From Vibrio salinus (GTDB lineage Bacteria; Pseudomonadota; Gammaproteobacteria; Enterobacterales; Vibrionaceae): a stretch of 64,000 nt of DNA. The notes beneath the pieces were generated by a model. That model did no database searches. It was not told the origin of the DNA and saw nothing but the letters and a program-made list of their open reading frames with translations. The translations under genes were made by a program, and so were the position numbers. How positions within the stretch are numbered: position 1 is the stretch's first letter; every line of letters starts with the position of its first letter. Below, one piece after another: positions 55,262 to 63,535 of the stretch. The stretch lies in assembly GCF_021272385.1 (NCBI RefSeq), contig NZ_JAJSDZ010000007.1, positions 310,001-374,000 on the forward strand, in the 5' to 3' direction.

Positions 55262-56142
55262 AAAGTGAAGCCCCGAAGATTGCAGTAGTATTAAATGCTT
55301 TTAAACGAACAAAATATTTATATATGCAGCTTGATGCAATAGAGGGCCAAACGATAAAGCCAGAGTCTATCTATGTTTGGCAAAATAAAGGCGAAGTTAT
55401 TGATGAGAAATTAAAGTCTCGATTTATTCTTGCTGAGTGCTCTGAAAATTTAGGGGTTTGGGCTCGATTCGCCTTTGCTTTGAATATTGATGCTGATTAT
55501 ATTTGTGTATTTGATGATGATACGATACCTGGTGAAAGATGGTTTGAGAATTGTATCGAGACAATGAAAACTCATGAAGGCTTGCTTGGTACCCGTGGAC
55601 TTAGGTATATGAACCCTAAGAGATATCATCCATTTGAACATTATGGGTGGGGAAACGCAAATGAAGAGACAATGCAGGTTGATATTGTTGGTCATGCGTG
55701 GTTCTTTAAAAGAGAACACTTAGCTATGTTTTGGAGTGAAATGCCACCAAAAGATTCAAGTAAGATCGCTGGAGAAGATATACATTTCTCTTATATGTTA
55801 CAAAAATTTGGGTTGGGGACATATGTACCACCACATCCTGAAAATGATAAGAGCTTATGGGGTAGCTTGCCTGAGTATGGGAAAGATATTGGAATGGATG
55901 AGAACGCTATTTCATCAGATGAAACTGCTCTATCAAGATTTGATGTTGCTCTTAGGTATTATACCAAAAGGGGGTTTACTCTATATCTTTCTGGTAGTGA
56001 GCGACTCAAAAAAGGCATAGTAGTAGGTTCTGGAGTTCGGACAAATAAAGTATTTAGGAAAGTGGCATCCAATAATCCGTTAATTAAGAAAATGGGGAAA
56101 AGAGTACTATCTATGTTAGAAAAACTTGGTATTCATATTTAG
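55255..56142 (+). CDS. GT-A type glycosyltransferase (GT2/GT64-like)
   Basis: A 295-residue GT-A enzyme: KIAVVLNAFKRTKYLYMQLD, GVWARFAFALNIDADYICVF and DDDTIPGERWFENCIETM supply the donor fold and the DDD metal site; VGHAWFFKREHLAMFW and AGEDIHFSYMLQKFG supply the acceptor and catalytic region. The DDDT-I-PG pattern recalls exostosin-like GT64 domains as well as GT2. It overlaps the upstream gene by seven bases. Sugar specificity is unknown. Confidence 0.78.
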   Translation: MVKSEAPKIAVVLNAFKRTKYLYMQLDAIEGQTIKPESIYVWQNKGEVIDEKLKSRFILAECSENLGVWARFAFALNIDADYICVFDDDTIPGERWFENCIETMKTHEGLLGTRGLRYMNPKRYHPFEHYGWGNANEETMQVDIVGHAWFFKREHLAMFWSEMPPKDSSKIAGEDIHFSYMLQKFGLGTYVPPHPENDKSLWGSLPEYGKDIGMDENAISSDETALSRFDVALRYYTKRGFTLYLSGSERLKKGIVVGSGVRTNKVFRKVASNNPLIKKMGKRVLSMLEKLGIHI

Positions 56143-56196
56143 TCTGGTAATGACTGCTTGCAAAATTGATAACAAAATATTAAATGAGAATAAATA

Positions 56197-57456
56197 ATGG
56201 GACTTGATAATAATTCGCCAATACTTTTCCTTAGCTATTTCTATGGAGTACAAGGATGTTGTCCAGCAGAATGGGCGGATGATAAAGTCGATGCTTTATC
56301 TAAGATGAATAGAAAAATAATATTAGTTTCTGCTTTATCATCCAAAAAATGTAGTTTGTCTAATGTAAAACACTTTAGGGTACCTTCTTTTTCATGGACA
56401 GATTTTAAGCATGAAATTGATGAATTAAAATTACGTGGCGATTCTTTAACTCAGTGGAAGATATTGTTGTATTTCCCATTTGCTTTTATCTTTGGCAATT
56501 TTATGGATTTTTTACAAAAAATAGCTGTTGGAGGTAATGGTGGAGGTAAATGGGCATGGGCGATTACTTGTTTTTTATGTGCGTTCCCATTGATGATCTT
56601 TTATCGTTGTAAAGTGATTTTTTCTACAGGGGGACCTGCATCCAGTCATCTTGCTGGTGGAGGGATCTCATTGATAACAGGAAAAAGATTAATCTGTGAG
56701 TTACAAGATCCACTGGTCGGTCGAGAAATTGGACGAAATGAAAACTCGAGTAGACTATTAGGTGTTGTTGAGAAATTTGTTGTAAAAGCATCTTCTAAAA
56801 TAGTTTATGTAACTAAATTAGCAGCTCAGGAAGCTAAAGAGCGTTATCCTGATTTTAGTAGTAAGGTTTGTGCGATATATCCAGGGTCCAAAAAATTTAT
56901 AGATCAGAAGATTGACGCTTCAAGTGATTCTAAAAATGATAAGTTAGAGATGATTCATCTCGGAACATTATATTCATCAAGAAATTTAAATACTATTATC
57001 CAAGCTATCGATGAGTTAATCAGCGAAAATAAAATATATGAAGGACAAATAAGTATTTTTAATTTGGGGGAGATCTATGGTGAGATAAAAGAGCATCACC
57101 TTAGTCGTTCATATGTAAAACAGCGTTCTATTATGCCAAGAGAATTAGCAGTAACAGAAGCAAGTACTAAAATGGTTTCATTGTTAATTCAGCATGCAGA
57201 TGATCGTAGTCAAACAACAATTCCTTATAAAACATATGATTATTTAAATATAGGTAATCCTATATTAGGACTGACTAATAGCGAGGAATTACAGCATCTA
57301 TTACACGATTCTGGTAATATAGCTGAAAATGTGAGTGATATACCTAATATTAAGATTGTATTATTAGATTTACTTCATAATTATTCGATATATAAAAATA
57401 AAGCTAAAAATAATAATATTAATATTGATGAACAATTAAATAAACTATTTGAATAA
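56197..57456 (+). CDS. GT-B type (GT4-like) glycosyltransferase
   Basis: A 419-residue protein with an N-terminal domain interrupted by a hydrophobic stretch (ILLYFPFAFIFGNFMDFLQK, AWAITCFLCAFPLMIFYRC) likely to associate with the membrane. VIFSTGGPASSHLAGGGISL, ICELQDPLVGREIG, FVVKASSKIVYVTKLAAQEA and MIHLGTLYSSRNLNTIIQAI follow, as in GT4 enzymes such as WbuB-type transferases, with the late TIPYKTYDYLNIGNPILGL as donor-site region. Probably the first or second transferase of repeat-unit assembly. Confidence 0.78.
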   Translation: MGLDNNSPILFLSYFYGVQGCCPAEWADDKVDALSKMNRKIILVSALSSKKCSLSNVKHFRVPSFSWTDFKHEIDELKLRGDSLTQWKILLYFPFAFIFGNFMDFLQKIAVGGNGGGKWAWAITCFLCAFPLMIFYRCKVIFSTGGPASSHLAGGGISLITGKRLICELQDPLVGREIGRNENSSRLLGVVEKFVVKASSKIVYVTKLAAQEAKERYPDFSSKVCAIYPGSKKFIDQKIDASSDSKNDKLEMIHLGTLYSSRNLNTIIQAIDELISENKIYEGQISIFNLGEIYGEIKEHHLSRSYVKQRSIMPRELAVTEASTKMVSLLIQHADDRSQTTIPYKTYDYLNIGNPILGLTNSEELQHLLHDSGNIAENVSDIPNIKIVLLDLLHNYSIYKNKAKNNNINIDEQLNKLFE

Positions 57457-57472
57457 AGTATAGGGTTTAGTT

Positions 57473-59185
57473 TTGAACATATATTTGAGTTTTATAAAAC
57501 TATTACCAGCAAGATTGCTTCGTCGTCTTTATATCTTGGTTCCAATGTTAGGTGTTGCAGGAATTATCGAGGTTGCATCTATTGCGTCTCTAATACCGTT
57601 AATGTCTGTAGCATTAGACGCCAACAAAATTAGTCAAGTAAATAATTTTTTAGAAATGCAGTTGAATTATAACCAAATGCTGGTGTTTCTTGCTGTTGGT
57701 ATTGTTTTTATCTTTATTTTAAAGGGTGTGTTTTCCTTATATGTGTATAGATACACATATAAATTTGTTGCTAATGCTAAAGCATATATACAAAGGAATT
57801 TGTTTTATCATTATTTATATAAAGATATTCAGTTCTATTTGAATTCTAATTCATCAGAGTATATTCGAAATATAATGACAGAGTGTAATGTAGTTGAAGC
57901 TCGTTTTATTATGCCAGTCTTGGTGTTGATGTCAGAAATAGTTCCTTTATCTTGTTTATTAGCTTTTGTTATTTATCTAAATCCACTAGGGATATTATTG
58001 TCCTCTGTATTATTTGTATCTGTTGGATTTATTATTACAAAGTTGACATCACCAAAATTGAAAGAATATGCGAAAGGACAAATGTGTTCTGATGGGGCAA
58101 TGATAAAAAATGCACAACAAGCATTCAATTCTATAAAGGAAGTCCTTATTTACTCACAACAAGAAACTTTCACTGAAGAGTTTAGACAACACTCGCAACA
58201 AAGTGCCAGTTGTATCTCTAATGGCTTATTTATTAACTCTTTACCAAAATATATTTTGGAAGTGGTCGCTATTATTGGGGTCTTTATTATTGGTAGCGTT
58301 GCTTTTTTTTCTGGGCTTAAAGTTGAAGAAATTTTTATTCAGATGGGAGTATTTTTTGCAGCATTAGTAAAAATTTTACCATCGGCGAATAAGATAGTTG
58401 CTCACTTTCAGGCACTATCTTATGCTAAACCTTCAATAGAGAACTATATGCACTCGATTCAGCAAAGAGTAAGTCCAAAAGGAGAGGGCGATGCAATTGT
58501 TAATTCTGCTGAATTAGGGGAATTTATGACCATTGATTTTAACGATGTTAGTTTTTCGTATCACGAACATTCTATAATTGATAATTTTAACTTTCAATTT
58601 AAAAAAGGGGATACGGTAGGGATTGTAGGTAAAACTGGTTCAGGGAAGAGTACTCTGCTGAATATTATTTTAGGGTTGTTGTCACCAGATGAAGGACTAG
58701 TTTTAGTTAATAATCATAAAATGCAGGAAGTGTTATCAAGTTATAGAAATAAAATAGGATATGTACCGCAGGAAACATATTTGTTAGACGATAGTCTTTT
58801 TCATAATGTGACTTTTTATAGGGACTTTAAGGATACTGATTCAGCAAGGGAAAGAGTTAGCTCTCTTCTTCATGAGATGGATCTTGGTGAACTTGTTAGC
58901 ACACAGGAAGGACTTGACACATTCGTAGGCGAACAAGGAAGTCGTCTTTCTGGTGGGCAAAGACAAAGAATTGGTATAGCAAGAGCATTATTTAAAGATC
59001 CGGAAATAATAATTTTTGATGAAGCGACCAGTGCATTAGATAAGGTAACTGAAAAGAAAATTATAGATTATGTTATGAGATATAAAGGAACGAAAACAAT
59101 AATAATGATTGCACATAGAGAGTCAACATTAGAGAAATGTGATTATATTGTTCATCTTGAAAACGGTAATGTTTATGTCAGTTAA
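57473..59185 (+). CDS. ABC transporter, PglK-like lipid-linked oligosaccharide flippase
   Basis: A 570-residue half-transporter with six membrane helices (residues about 20-310) and a C-terminal ATPase: VGIVGKTGSGKSTLLNIILG (Walker A), YVPQETYLLDDS (Q-loop), GSRLSGGQRQRIGIARALF (signature), IIIFDEATSALD (Walker B) and MIAHRES (switch). The pattern is that of PglK/Wzk, which flips lipid-linked glycans built to full repeat size. It is the only flippase candidate in the window. Translation begins at a TTG, 16 bases after the previous gene; no ATG precedes the conserved N-terminus. Confidence 0.85.
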   Translation: MNIYLSFIKLLPARLLRRLYILVPMLGVAGIIEVASIASLIPLMSVALDANKISQVNNFLEMQLNYNQMLVFLAVGIVFIFILKGVFSLYVYRYTYKFVANAKAYIQRNLFYHYLYKDIQFYLNSNSSEYIRNIMTECNVVEARFIMPVLVLMSEIVPLSCLLAFVIYLNPLGILLSSVLFVSVGFIITKLTSPKLKEYAKGQMCSDGAMIKNAQQAFNSIKEVLIYSQQETFTEEFRQHSQQSASCISNGLFINSLPKYILEVVAIIGVFIIGSVAFFSGLKVEEIFIQMGVFFAALVKILPSANKIVAHFQALSYAKPSIENYMHSIQQRVSPKGEGDAIVNSAELGEFMTIDFNDVSFSYHEHSIIDNFNFQFKKGDTVGIVGKTGSGKSTLLNIILGLLSPDEGLVLVNNHKMQEVLSSYRNKIGYVPQETYLLDDSLFHNVTFYRDFKDTDSARERVSSLLHEMDLGELVSTQEGLDTFVGEQGSRLSGGQRQRIGIARALFKDPEIIIFDEATSALDKVTEKKIIDYVMRYKGTKTIIMIAHRESTLEKCDYIVHLENGNVYVS

Positions 59186-59243
59186 TGTTGCCGAAGGCTT
59201 TTACAATATTATGTTCTGATTTTTGAGTTAGAATTGAAGTTAA

Positions 59244-59275
59244 GTGTGAGAAACATCAAAGGAGTGTTTCTCACA
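59244..59275. terminator. hairpin between convergent blocks
   Basis: TGTGAGAAACA (59245-59255) and TGTTTCTCACA (59265-59275) form a perfect 11-bp stem between the flippase and the convergent nucleotidyltransferase gene. The T-runs are weak on both sides. Confidence 0.55.
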
Positions 59276-59284
59276 TACATTTCA

Positions 59285-60037
59285 CTAAAAATCTAAAGCT
59301 TTGGATAATACTGATGATTTTAAGAATAATTCTAAATCATCAGGGATTCCTAGCCCGTACATCCCATTGGCTTCTTCTCCAATATTAAACACGCCAATTT
59401 TTTTATTGTCTTCAGCCATAAAAGTATATGTAGGTGCAACATAAAATTCGTTGTTACTTCTTATGTTATTTTGGATCATGTAATCTGCGTAGCGACAAAA
59501 ATCTGAACCTTGAGTAAAGTTATAAATACCGACTGTAGCTTCATCTGAAACGACGACTTTCTCAACAACTTCTGTTACCAGTCCTGATGGCTCAACTTTA
59601 GCGTATGACCATTTAGGATCAGTGGCTTTCATAGTAAGCATACTGCCATCTAAATGTCGTTCTTCTATATCATCAAGATATTCATTAATATCGGCATCTA
59701 TCCATTGATCTGAATTAGCAATCATTAGCGGTTCATTATTATCGATAAAATCCCGGGCTTTTAACACAGTAATAGCTGCGCCCTCTGTAATACCATCAAT
59801 ACCAATAACTTCAAAGTGTTCACATGAATTGGAAAAAATTGCGTTTAGATCATATTTATCTAAGTGCTCATTTTGACATATAAAGATAAAACGGTGTTCA
59901 TAGTGAGGAGTTAAATTGTTGATGACTACTTCGATCATCGGTTTCCCACCAACATCAATTAGTGGTTTGGGTAACTCATAACCTGCGTTAGAAAATCGAC
60001 TGCCTTTTCCAGCCATCGGTATAACAATATTTAGCAT
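59285..60037 (-). CDS. MobA/RmlA-like nucleotidyltransferase
   Basis: A 250-residue nucleotidyltransferase with an intact NTP loop IPMAGKGSRFSNAGYELPKP, metal Asp in LMIANSDQWIDADI, the family motif DPKWSYAKV and VGIYNFTQGSDFCRYA. The closest relative in the window is 36081-36824. Substrate unknown; the family includes enzymes activating sugar-1-phosphates and small phospho-alcohols. Last gene of the five-gene minus-strand operon, three bases after the cupin gene. Confidence 0.82.
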   Translation of the reverse strand: MLNIVIPMAGKGSRFSNAGYELPKPLIDVGGKPMIEVVINNLTPHYEHRFIFICQNEHLDKYDLNAIFSNSCEHFEVIGIDGITEGAAITVLKARDFIDNNEPLMIANSDQWIDADINEYLDDIEERHLDGSMLTMKATDPKWSYAKVEPSGLVTEVVEKVVVSDEATVGIYNFTQGSDFCRYADYMIQNNIRSNNEFYVAPTYTFMAEDNKKIGVFNIGEEANGMYGLGIPDDLELFLKSSVLSKALDF

Positions 60038-60040
60038 TTA

Positions 60041-60367
60041 TTATTCTTCCTTTAGATATTTATCGTTTAGAGCCCCAGGCAGTTTTACAACAGTAGTTAT
60101 GGTATCTTCGAGAGCCTGAAAATCTGTAAATTCTCCAGGTGATAGGGTAATGACATCACCAGTCTCAAATTGTTGCCCGTTCATTTTTACTTTTCCTGAG
60201 ACAATTACGGTAATCTCTGTCGCTATTTTGTGGCAGTGTGATGCTTCATGCTGACCTTTTTTGAAATGTTGAACTGCGACTTCGACATCAGTTGTATTAT
60301 AAAGTGATGGTTCGAAGCCACCGACAAACCAGCCACGGGTAAAATTTGTAAGTTTATTATTTTTCAT
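60041..60367 (-). CDS. small cupin-domain protein
   Basis: A 108-residue single-domain cupin. The metal-binding motifs are visible as HFKKGQHEASHCHKIATEIT (H, H and E) and GDVITLSPGEFTDFQALED. Small cupins in polysaccharide loci are isomerases, epimerases or binding proteins; which this is cannot be told. It overlaps the upstream fusion gene by 11 bases. Confidence 0.8.
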   Translation of the reverse strand: MKNNKLTNFTRGWFVGGFEPSLYNTTDVEVAVQHFKKGQHEASHCHKIATEITVIVSGKVKMNGQQFETGDVITLSPGEFTDFQALEDTITTVVKLPGALNDKYLKEE

Positions 60368-61436
60368 TTAAATAAGCCTTCAGTGATGTTATTTTTCCCT
60401 GTTCATCCCAAGTAATAATATCTACTCCAGATAACATGCAGTCAGATAGTTGTAGCTCGAATTCTAGAATGCTTGACTGTTGTGATTCGATATATATTTT
60501 TTTTACATCAAAATGCAAGTCACTATTGTTTTTAAATATTTTTTCTATATGGGTACTTGCTGTTTCTTTGCCAGAAAAGGTTACGTCTGGCTCAATTAAC
60601 TCAAAATTATTACTGAACATTGTTTTTAATGCGGTGATTTCTTTTGAATTGAAATATTGGATATATTTTTCAGTTAATTGTCTTATTTTCTCTTTTTTAT
60701 TGTTGTTTTCTTCTCTGATGGAATCTTCAAAATTAGTAAGAGAATATTCATCATTAATATGAAAATATTTTGTTTTATCAATCGGAAGTGCTTTTACGAC
60801 ACCTTCTTTTAATATGATTTCATTTAATGTTTGTGATATAAAAAATAGTCCATTTGTTTTTACATCTTTTCTTATTATTGATTTTGCTGCTTCGACAAAT
60901 TGTCTGGCAGTTTTATAATAATATAGACCAGCAATTGCGTTCTTGCTGATTGGATTTTTCTCTGCAGCTTGTGTCACTATCTGCTGTGTATTTACTTTAA
61001 CGAATGACCATTTCGGGTGAATTGCTTCAAATGTTAATATTCCAGCATCAACGCCACTATTTTGAAAATCTTCAATATATGGATTTAAGTCAAAATCAAG
61101 TATTTGCTCAAAGCTGGATATAACAAGAGGAGAATCAAGGTCGAGGTGTTCGATTGCTAATAATGCGGAGCAAGCTGCACCCTGAGTGTCGCCATTTATA
61201 CTGCAGATTTCAATCGAGTCGGATAATAGAGAAATTACATTTTTCAGTCGGAACTGTTCCGATTCGTTTTTAGGAATGGCGACAACTATCTTATTGTGCT
61301 TTAGATCTATCAGCGATCTTGCTGCTCTTTCTATTATTAATTTGCCATCAACTTCGGTTAAAATTTTGGGGAATGGATTATTACTATCTGTTTTAAAAGT
61401 ATTCTTACCAGCCAAAGGTATTAATATATTAAGCAT
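60357..61436 (-). CDS. degenerate nucleotidyltransferase fused to an NTF2/SnoaL-like domain
   Basis: A 359-residue protein. Residues 1 to about 235 are paralogous to the nucleotidyltransferase at 59285-60037 (IPLAGKN, HPKWSFVKV, AGLYYYKTARQFVEAA). The GxGSR signature is replaced by GKNTFKTDSNNPFPK and the metal-site SDQ by SFEQ, so catalysis is doubtful. Residues about 245-359 form an NTF2/SnoaL-like domain (YIQYFNSKEITALKTMFSNN, FELIEPDVTFSGKETASTHI, ITWDEQGKITSLKAYL). It may be a regulatory or scaffolding partner of the active paralogue. It overlaps the HAD gene upstream by eight bases. Confidence 0.78.
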   Translation of the reverse strand: MLNILIPLAGKNTFKTDSNNPFPKILTEVDGKLIIERAARSLIDLKHNKIVVAIPKNESEQFRLKNVISLLSDSIEICSINGDTQGAACSALLAIEHLDLDSPLVISSFEQILDFDLNPYIEDFQNSGVDAGILTFEAIHPKWSFVKVNTQQIVTQAAEKNPISKNAIAGLYYYKTARQFVEAAKSIIRKDVKTNGLFFISQTLNEIILKEGVVKALPIDKTKYFHINDEYSLTNFEDSIREENNNKKEKIRQLTEKYIQYFNSKEITALKTMFSNNFELIEPDVTFSGKETASTHIEKIFKNNSDLHFDVKKIYIESQQSSILEFELQLSDCMLSGVDIITWDEQGKITSLKAYLNEK

Positions 61437-62064
61437 TATTTTCTATCTCGCAGATATAGTTGTATATGTTGTCAAAGTTGACATCATTAACGGTTTCCAC
61501 TTTAAGAACTTGGGCACCTGATGCATAGGCGGCTTTTAGCCCATTTTCATTATCTTCGACGATTAAGCATTCCTGAGGTTGTAAATTAAGTCTGTTGATT
61601 GCCGTATTGTAAATTTCAGGATCTGGTTTACCTTTAGTTACATCCTGATTAGATAAATAAAAATCCAAGTATTCAATTAAACTTGAGCGTTCCATCATTA
61701 CTTTTACCGTATTACGGATGGAATTAGATGCAACTGCTAAATGATATCCATGTTGCTTTAATTTTGATAAAGCATACTGATGGTGAAATACGGGTTTACA
61801 TAACTGGTATGTAATATCCATCGTATACTGTTGCTTCATTTCATTAATAAATGGGTGCAGAGCTTCGGGAAGCACGTGAGTTTTCGAGAGGATGTTCAAT
61901 TTTTGTGAAGTTGATAGTCCATCAAAAGTAACTAGGTGATCATGCCTGCTAATTGTTAAACCGAAAATAGCCAGTGCTTTGTTTAGAGCTTCATAATGCC
62001 AGTCTTTGGCATCGATGAGAACTCCGTCCATGTCAAATATAATTGCTTTGATTTTGTTATTCAC
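61429..62064 (-). CDS. HAD-IA phosphatase / phosphomutase-like protein
   Basis: A 211-residue HAD hydrolase with a C1 cap: AIIFDMDGVLIDAKDWHYEA (nucleophile and acid Asp), LAVASNSIRNTVKVMMER (motif II), KGKPDPEIY (motif III Lys) and LIVEDNENGLKAAYASGA (motif IV). The pattern is close to beta-phosphoglucomutase and glycerol-phosphate or phosphoglycolate phosphatases. Its place in the operon suggests processing of a phosphorylated precursor before nucleotidyl transfer. Eight-base overlaps on both sides. Confidence 0.85.
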   Translation of the reverse strand: MNNKIKAIIFDMDGVLIDAKDWHYEALNKALAIFGLTISRHDHLVTFDGLSTSQKLNILSKTHVLPEALHPFINEMKQQYTMDITYQLCKPVFHHQYALSKLKQHGYHLAVASNSIRNTVKVMMERSSLIEYLDFYLSNQDVTKGKPDPEIYNTAINRLNLQPQECLIVEDNENGLKAAYASGAQVLKVETVNDVNFDNIYNYICEIENNA

Positions 62065-62692
62065 AGAAAAATCTCTTAGCTTCGTGTGGATGGTCAGTAC
62101 AAAGTTTAATTTTAGCTTTAAAGTTGCTGTTATGGTTTATAAATGTTTTGAGTGTTGTCCAATAATCTGAATGTTCAAAGCCATGCAGTTCAGGAGAAAC
62201 TAAAGCTACTAGTTTATTATCCTGTAGGAACTCCAGTAACATCTTTTCGTTAAGTTTGTTGGAATAAAAACTGTCTAACCATACTCCGGTGGCCTCAGAA
62301 TATAGGGCTGGAGTTTCTTCTATGTCTGAAAAACGAGTATAGTAAGAAAGATTTTCTCTTACATAGCTAAGTGTGTCAGGTATCGACATGTCGAAATAGA
62401 AATGAGGGATTTTTTGCAAGGAAACATATTCTTGCAGTTTTTTTTCCAGACCATCTGCTTTTATGTTTAAAGCCAACGTTACTTGTGAATTGATCTCATT
62501 AACTAGTTTCAGAAATTGGCTGAAAGTAGCCGCGTGTTCATCAGGTATATCATGACTGATTACTAAGTCCTGATTAGAGTCTCTGATATCTGTCTCTATC
62601 CCGAACCCGGAAGATAACGCTTCTTCAAATGCTTTAATCGAGTTCTTTTCATGAGGTTGTTGCCAAACGCCTCTATGAGCAATTATTTCCAT
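62057..62692 (-). CDS. glycerophosphodiester phosphodiesterase-like protein
   Basis: A 211-residue TIM-barrel protein of the GDPD/PI-PLC superfamily. It has IIAHRGVWQQPHEKNSIKAF with the catalytic His-Arg, ETDIRDSNQDLVISHD with the metal Glu/Asp and second His, and NIKADGLEKKL. It is shorter than typical UgpQ (about 240 residues), and cytoplasmic because no signal peptide is seen. It could release a phosphorylated alcohol such as glycerol phosphate for the operon's pathway (inference). First gene of the five-gene operon, with a strong AAAGGAGG before its ATG. Confidence 0.85.
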   Translation of the reverse strand: MEIIAHRGVWQQPHEKNSIKAFEEALSSGFGIETDIRDSNQDLVISHDIPDEHAATFSQFLKLVNEINSQVTLALNIKADGLEKKLQEYVSLQKIPHFYFDMSIPDTLSYVRENLSYYTRFSDIEETPALYSEATGVWLDSFYSNKLNEKMLLEFLQDNKLVALVSPELHGFEHSDYWTTLKTFINHNSNFKAKIKLCTDHPHEAKRFFCE

Positions 62693-62787
62693 GTACGAAC
62701 CTCCTTTGAGGACATCTATATTTATTGGATAAAATAATATGAATGATACTTACTTAAGACATTTTTGTATATTGAATAGCCACCGAC

Positions 62788-63023
62788 TCAGTAGACACTA
62801 GTTAGCCTTTCTTCATATTGCTTTTCATACTCTACAGGTGATAGCTGATTATTGGAACCATGCCTGCGTTTTACGTTGTAGAACATCTCAATATATTCAA
62901 AGATATCCATACGTGCATCTTCCCTTGTAGAGTAGATTTTTCGTTTAATTCTTTCTCTTTTCAGTAATTGGAAAAAGCTTTCTGCTACAGCATTATCGTG
63001 ACAATTACCTCGGCGGCTCATAC
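62788..63023 (-). pseudogene. outer IS3-family orfB, C-terminal fragment
   Basis: About 78 codons of the DDE transposase C-terminus: [20 protein letters not shown] with the catalytic Glu, then [40 protein letters not shown] and [12 protein letters not shown]. It is cut at 63023 by the inner element and is not joined in frame to the rest. Confidence 0.88.
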
Positions 63024-63097
63024 TGTAGTGGTACATTAAATTTGGCCACCTGATTAGAGGTGCTATGATTGTGTTCATAGCAGAATTAGGTGACAAA

Positions 63098-63376
63098 ATG
63101 GTAAAGAAAAAACGTAACTATTCAGCAGAATTCCGAAGAGAAACAGCCGAGCTGGTTCTGGATAATGGATATTCACATCACGAAGCTGCTGATGCTATGG
63201 GGGTTGGGTATTCAACCGTTGGGAAATGGGTCTGCCAGCTAAGGTCAGAGCGTCAGGGGAAAAGCCCCACGTCTGCTACGATGACACCAGAGCAAATCGA
63301 AATTCGGGAGCTCAAAAAACGCATTCAAGAAATTGAATTAGAAAAGGAAATATTAAAAAAGGCTACCAGGATATAG
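63098..63376 (+). CDS. inner IS3-family orfA (transposase DNA-binding subunit)
   Basis: 92 residues: [40 protein letters not shown] and [11 protein letters not shown] form the helix-turn-helix of transposase_8/orfA, then a leucine-zipper-like coiled coil ([20 protein letters not shown]). The normal ending after KKAT is replaced by RI and a stop, because a deletion joined orfA to the end of orfB. It could still bind the element ends and act as an inhibitor, but cannot transpose alone. Confidence 0.85.
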   Translation: MVKKKRNYSAEFRRETAELVLDNGYSHHEAADAMGVGYSTVGKWVCQLRSERQGKSPTSATMTPEQIEIRELKKRIQEIELEKEILKKATRI

Positions 63377-63527
63377 AAGTTTTGCAGAAGCCAAGATGAA
63401 GATCACCGATTATATTCTTGGTTATTACAGCCAAGTCAGGCCACATCAGTACAATGGTGGTTTGACACCCAATGAGTCAGAGCGGTTGTTCTGGCAGGAC
63501 TACAAAACTGTGGCCAATTTTGTTTGA
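63372..63527 (+). pseudogene. inner IS3-family orfB, 3' remnant
   Basis: In a different frame from orfA, about 51 codons of an orfB C-terminus remain: [40 protein letters not shown] and QDYKTVANFV followed by TGA. The catalytic DDE region is gone. Confidence 0.82.
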
Positions 63528-63535
63528 CCACTACA

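Larger units (their letters stand above)
63024..63535 (+). mobile_element. internally deleted IS3-family element (512 bp)
   Basis: Bounded by imperfect inverted repeats of about 26 bases: TGTAGTGGT...TTGGCCAC at 63024-63049, and its inverted counterpart GTGGCCAA...ACCACTACA ending at 63535. It keeps orfA and the last 50 or so codons of orfB, but has lost the transposase core. Flanking trinucleotides differ (TAC against AAG), so no target duplication is visible. Confidence 0.8.

Noticed and set aside
59285..62692. Reading the minus-strand block as a defence system
   Set aside because: All five proteins carry metabolic folds and lie in a polysaccharide locus; no nuclease, toxin or sensor typical of defence was seen.
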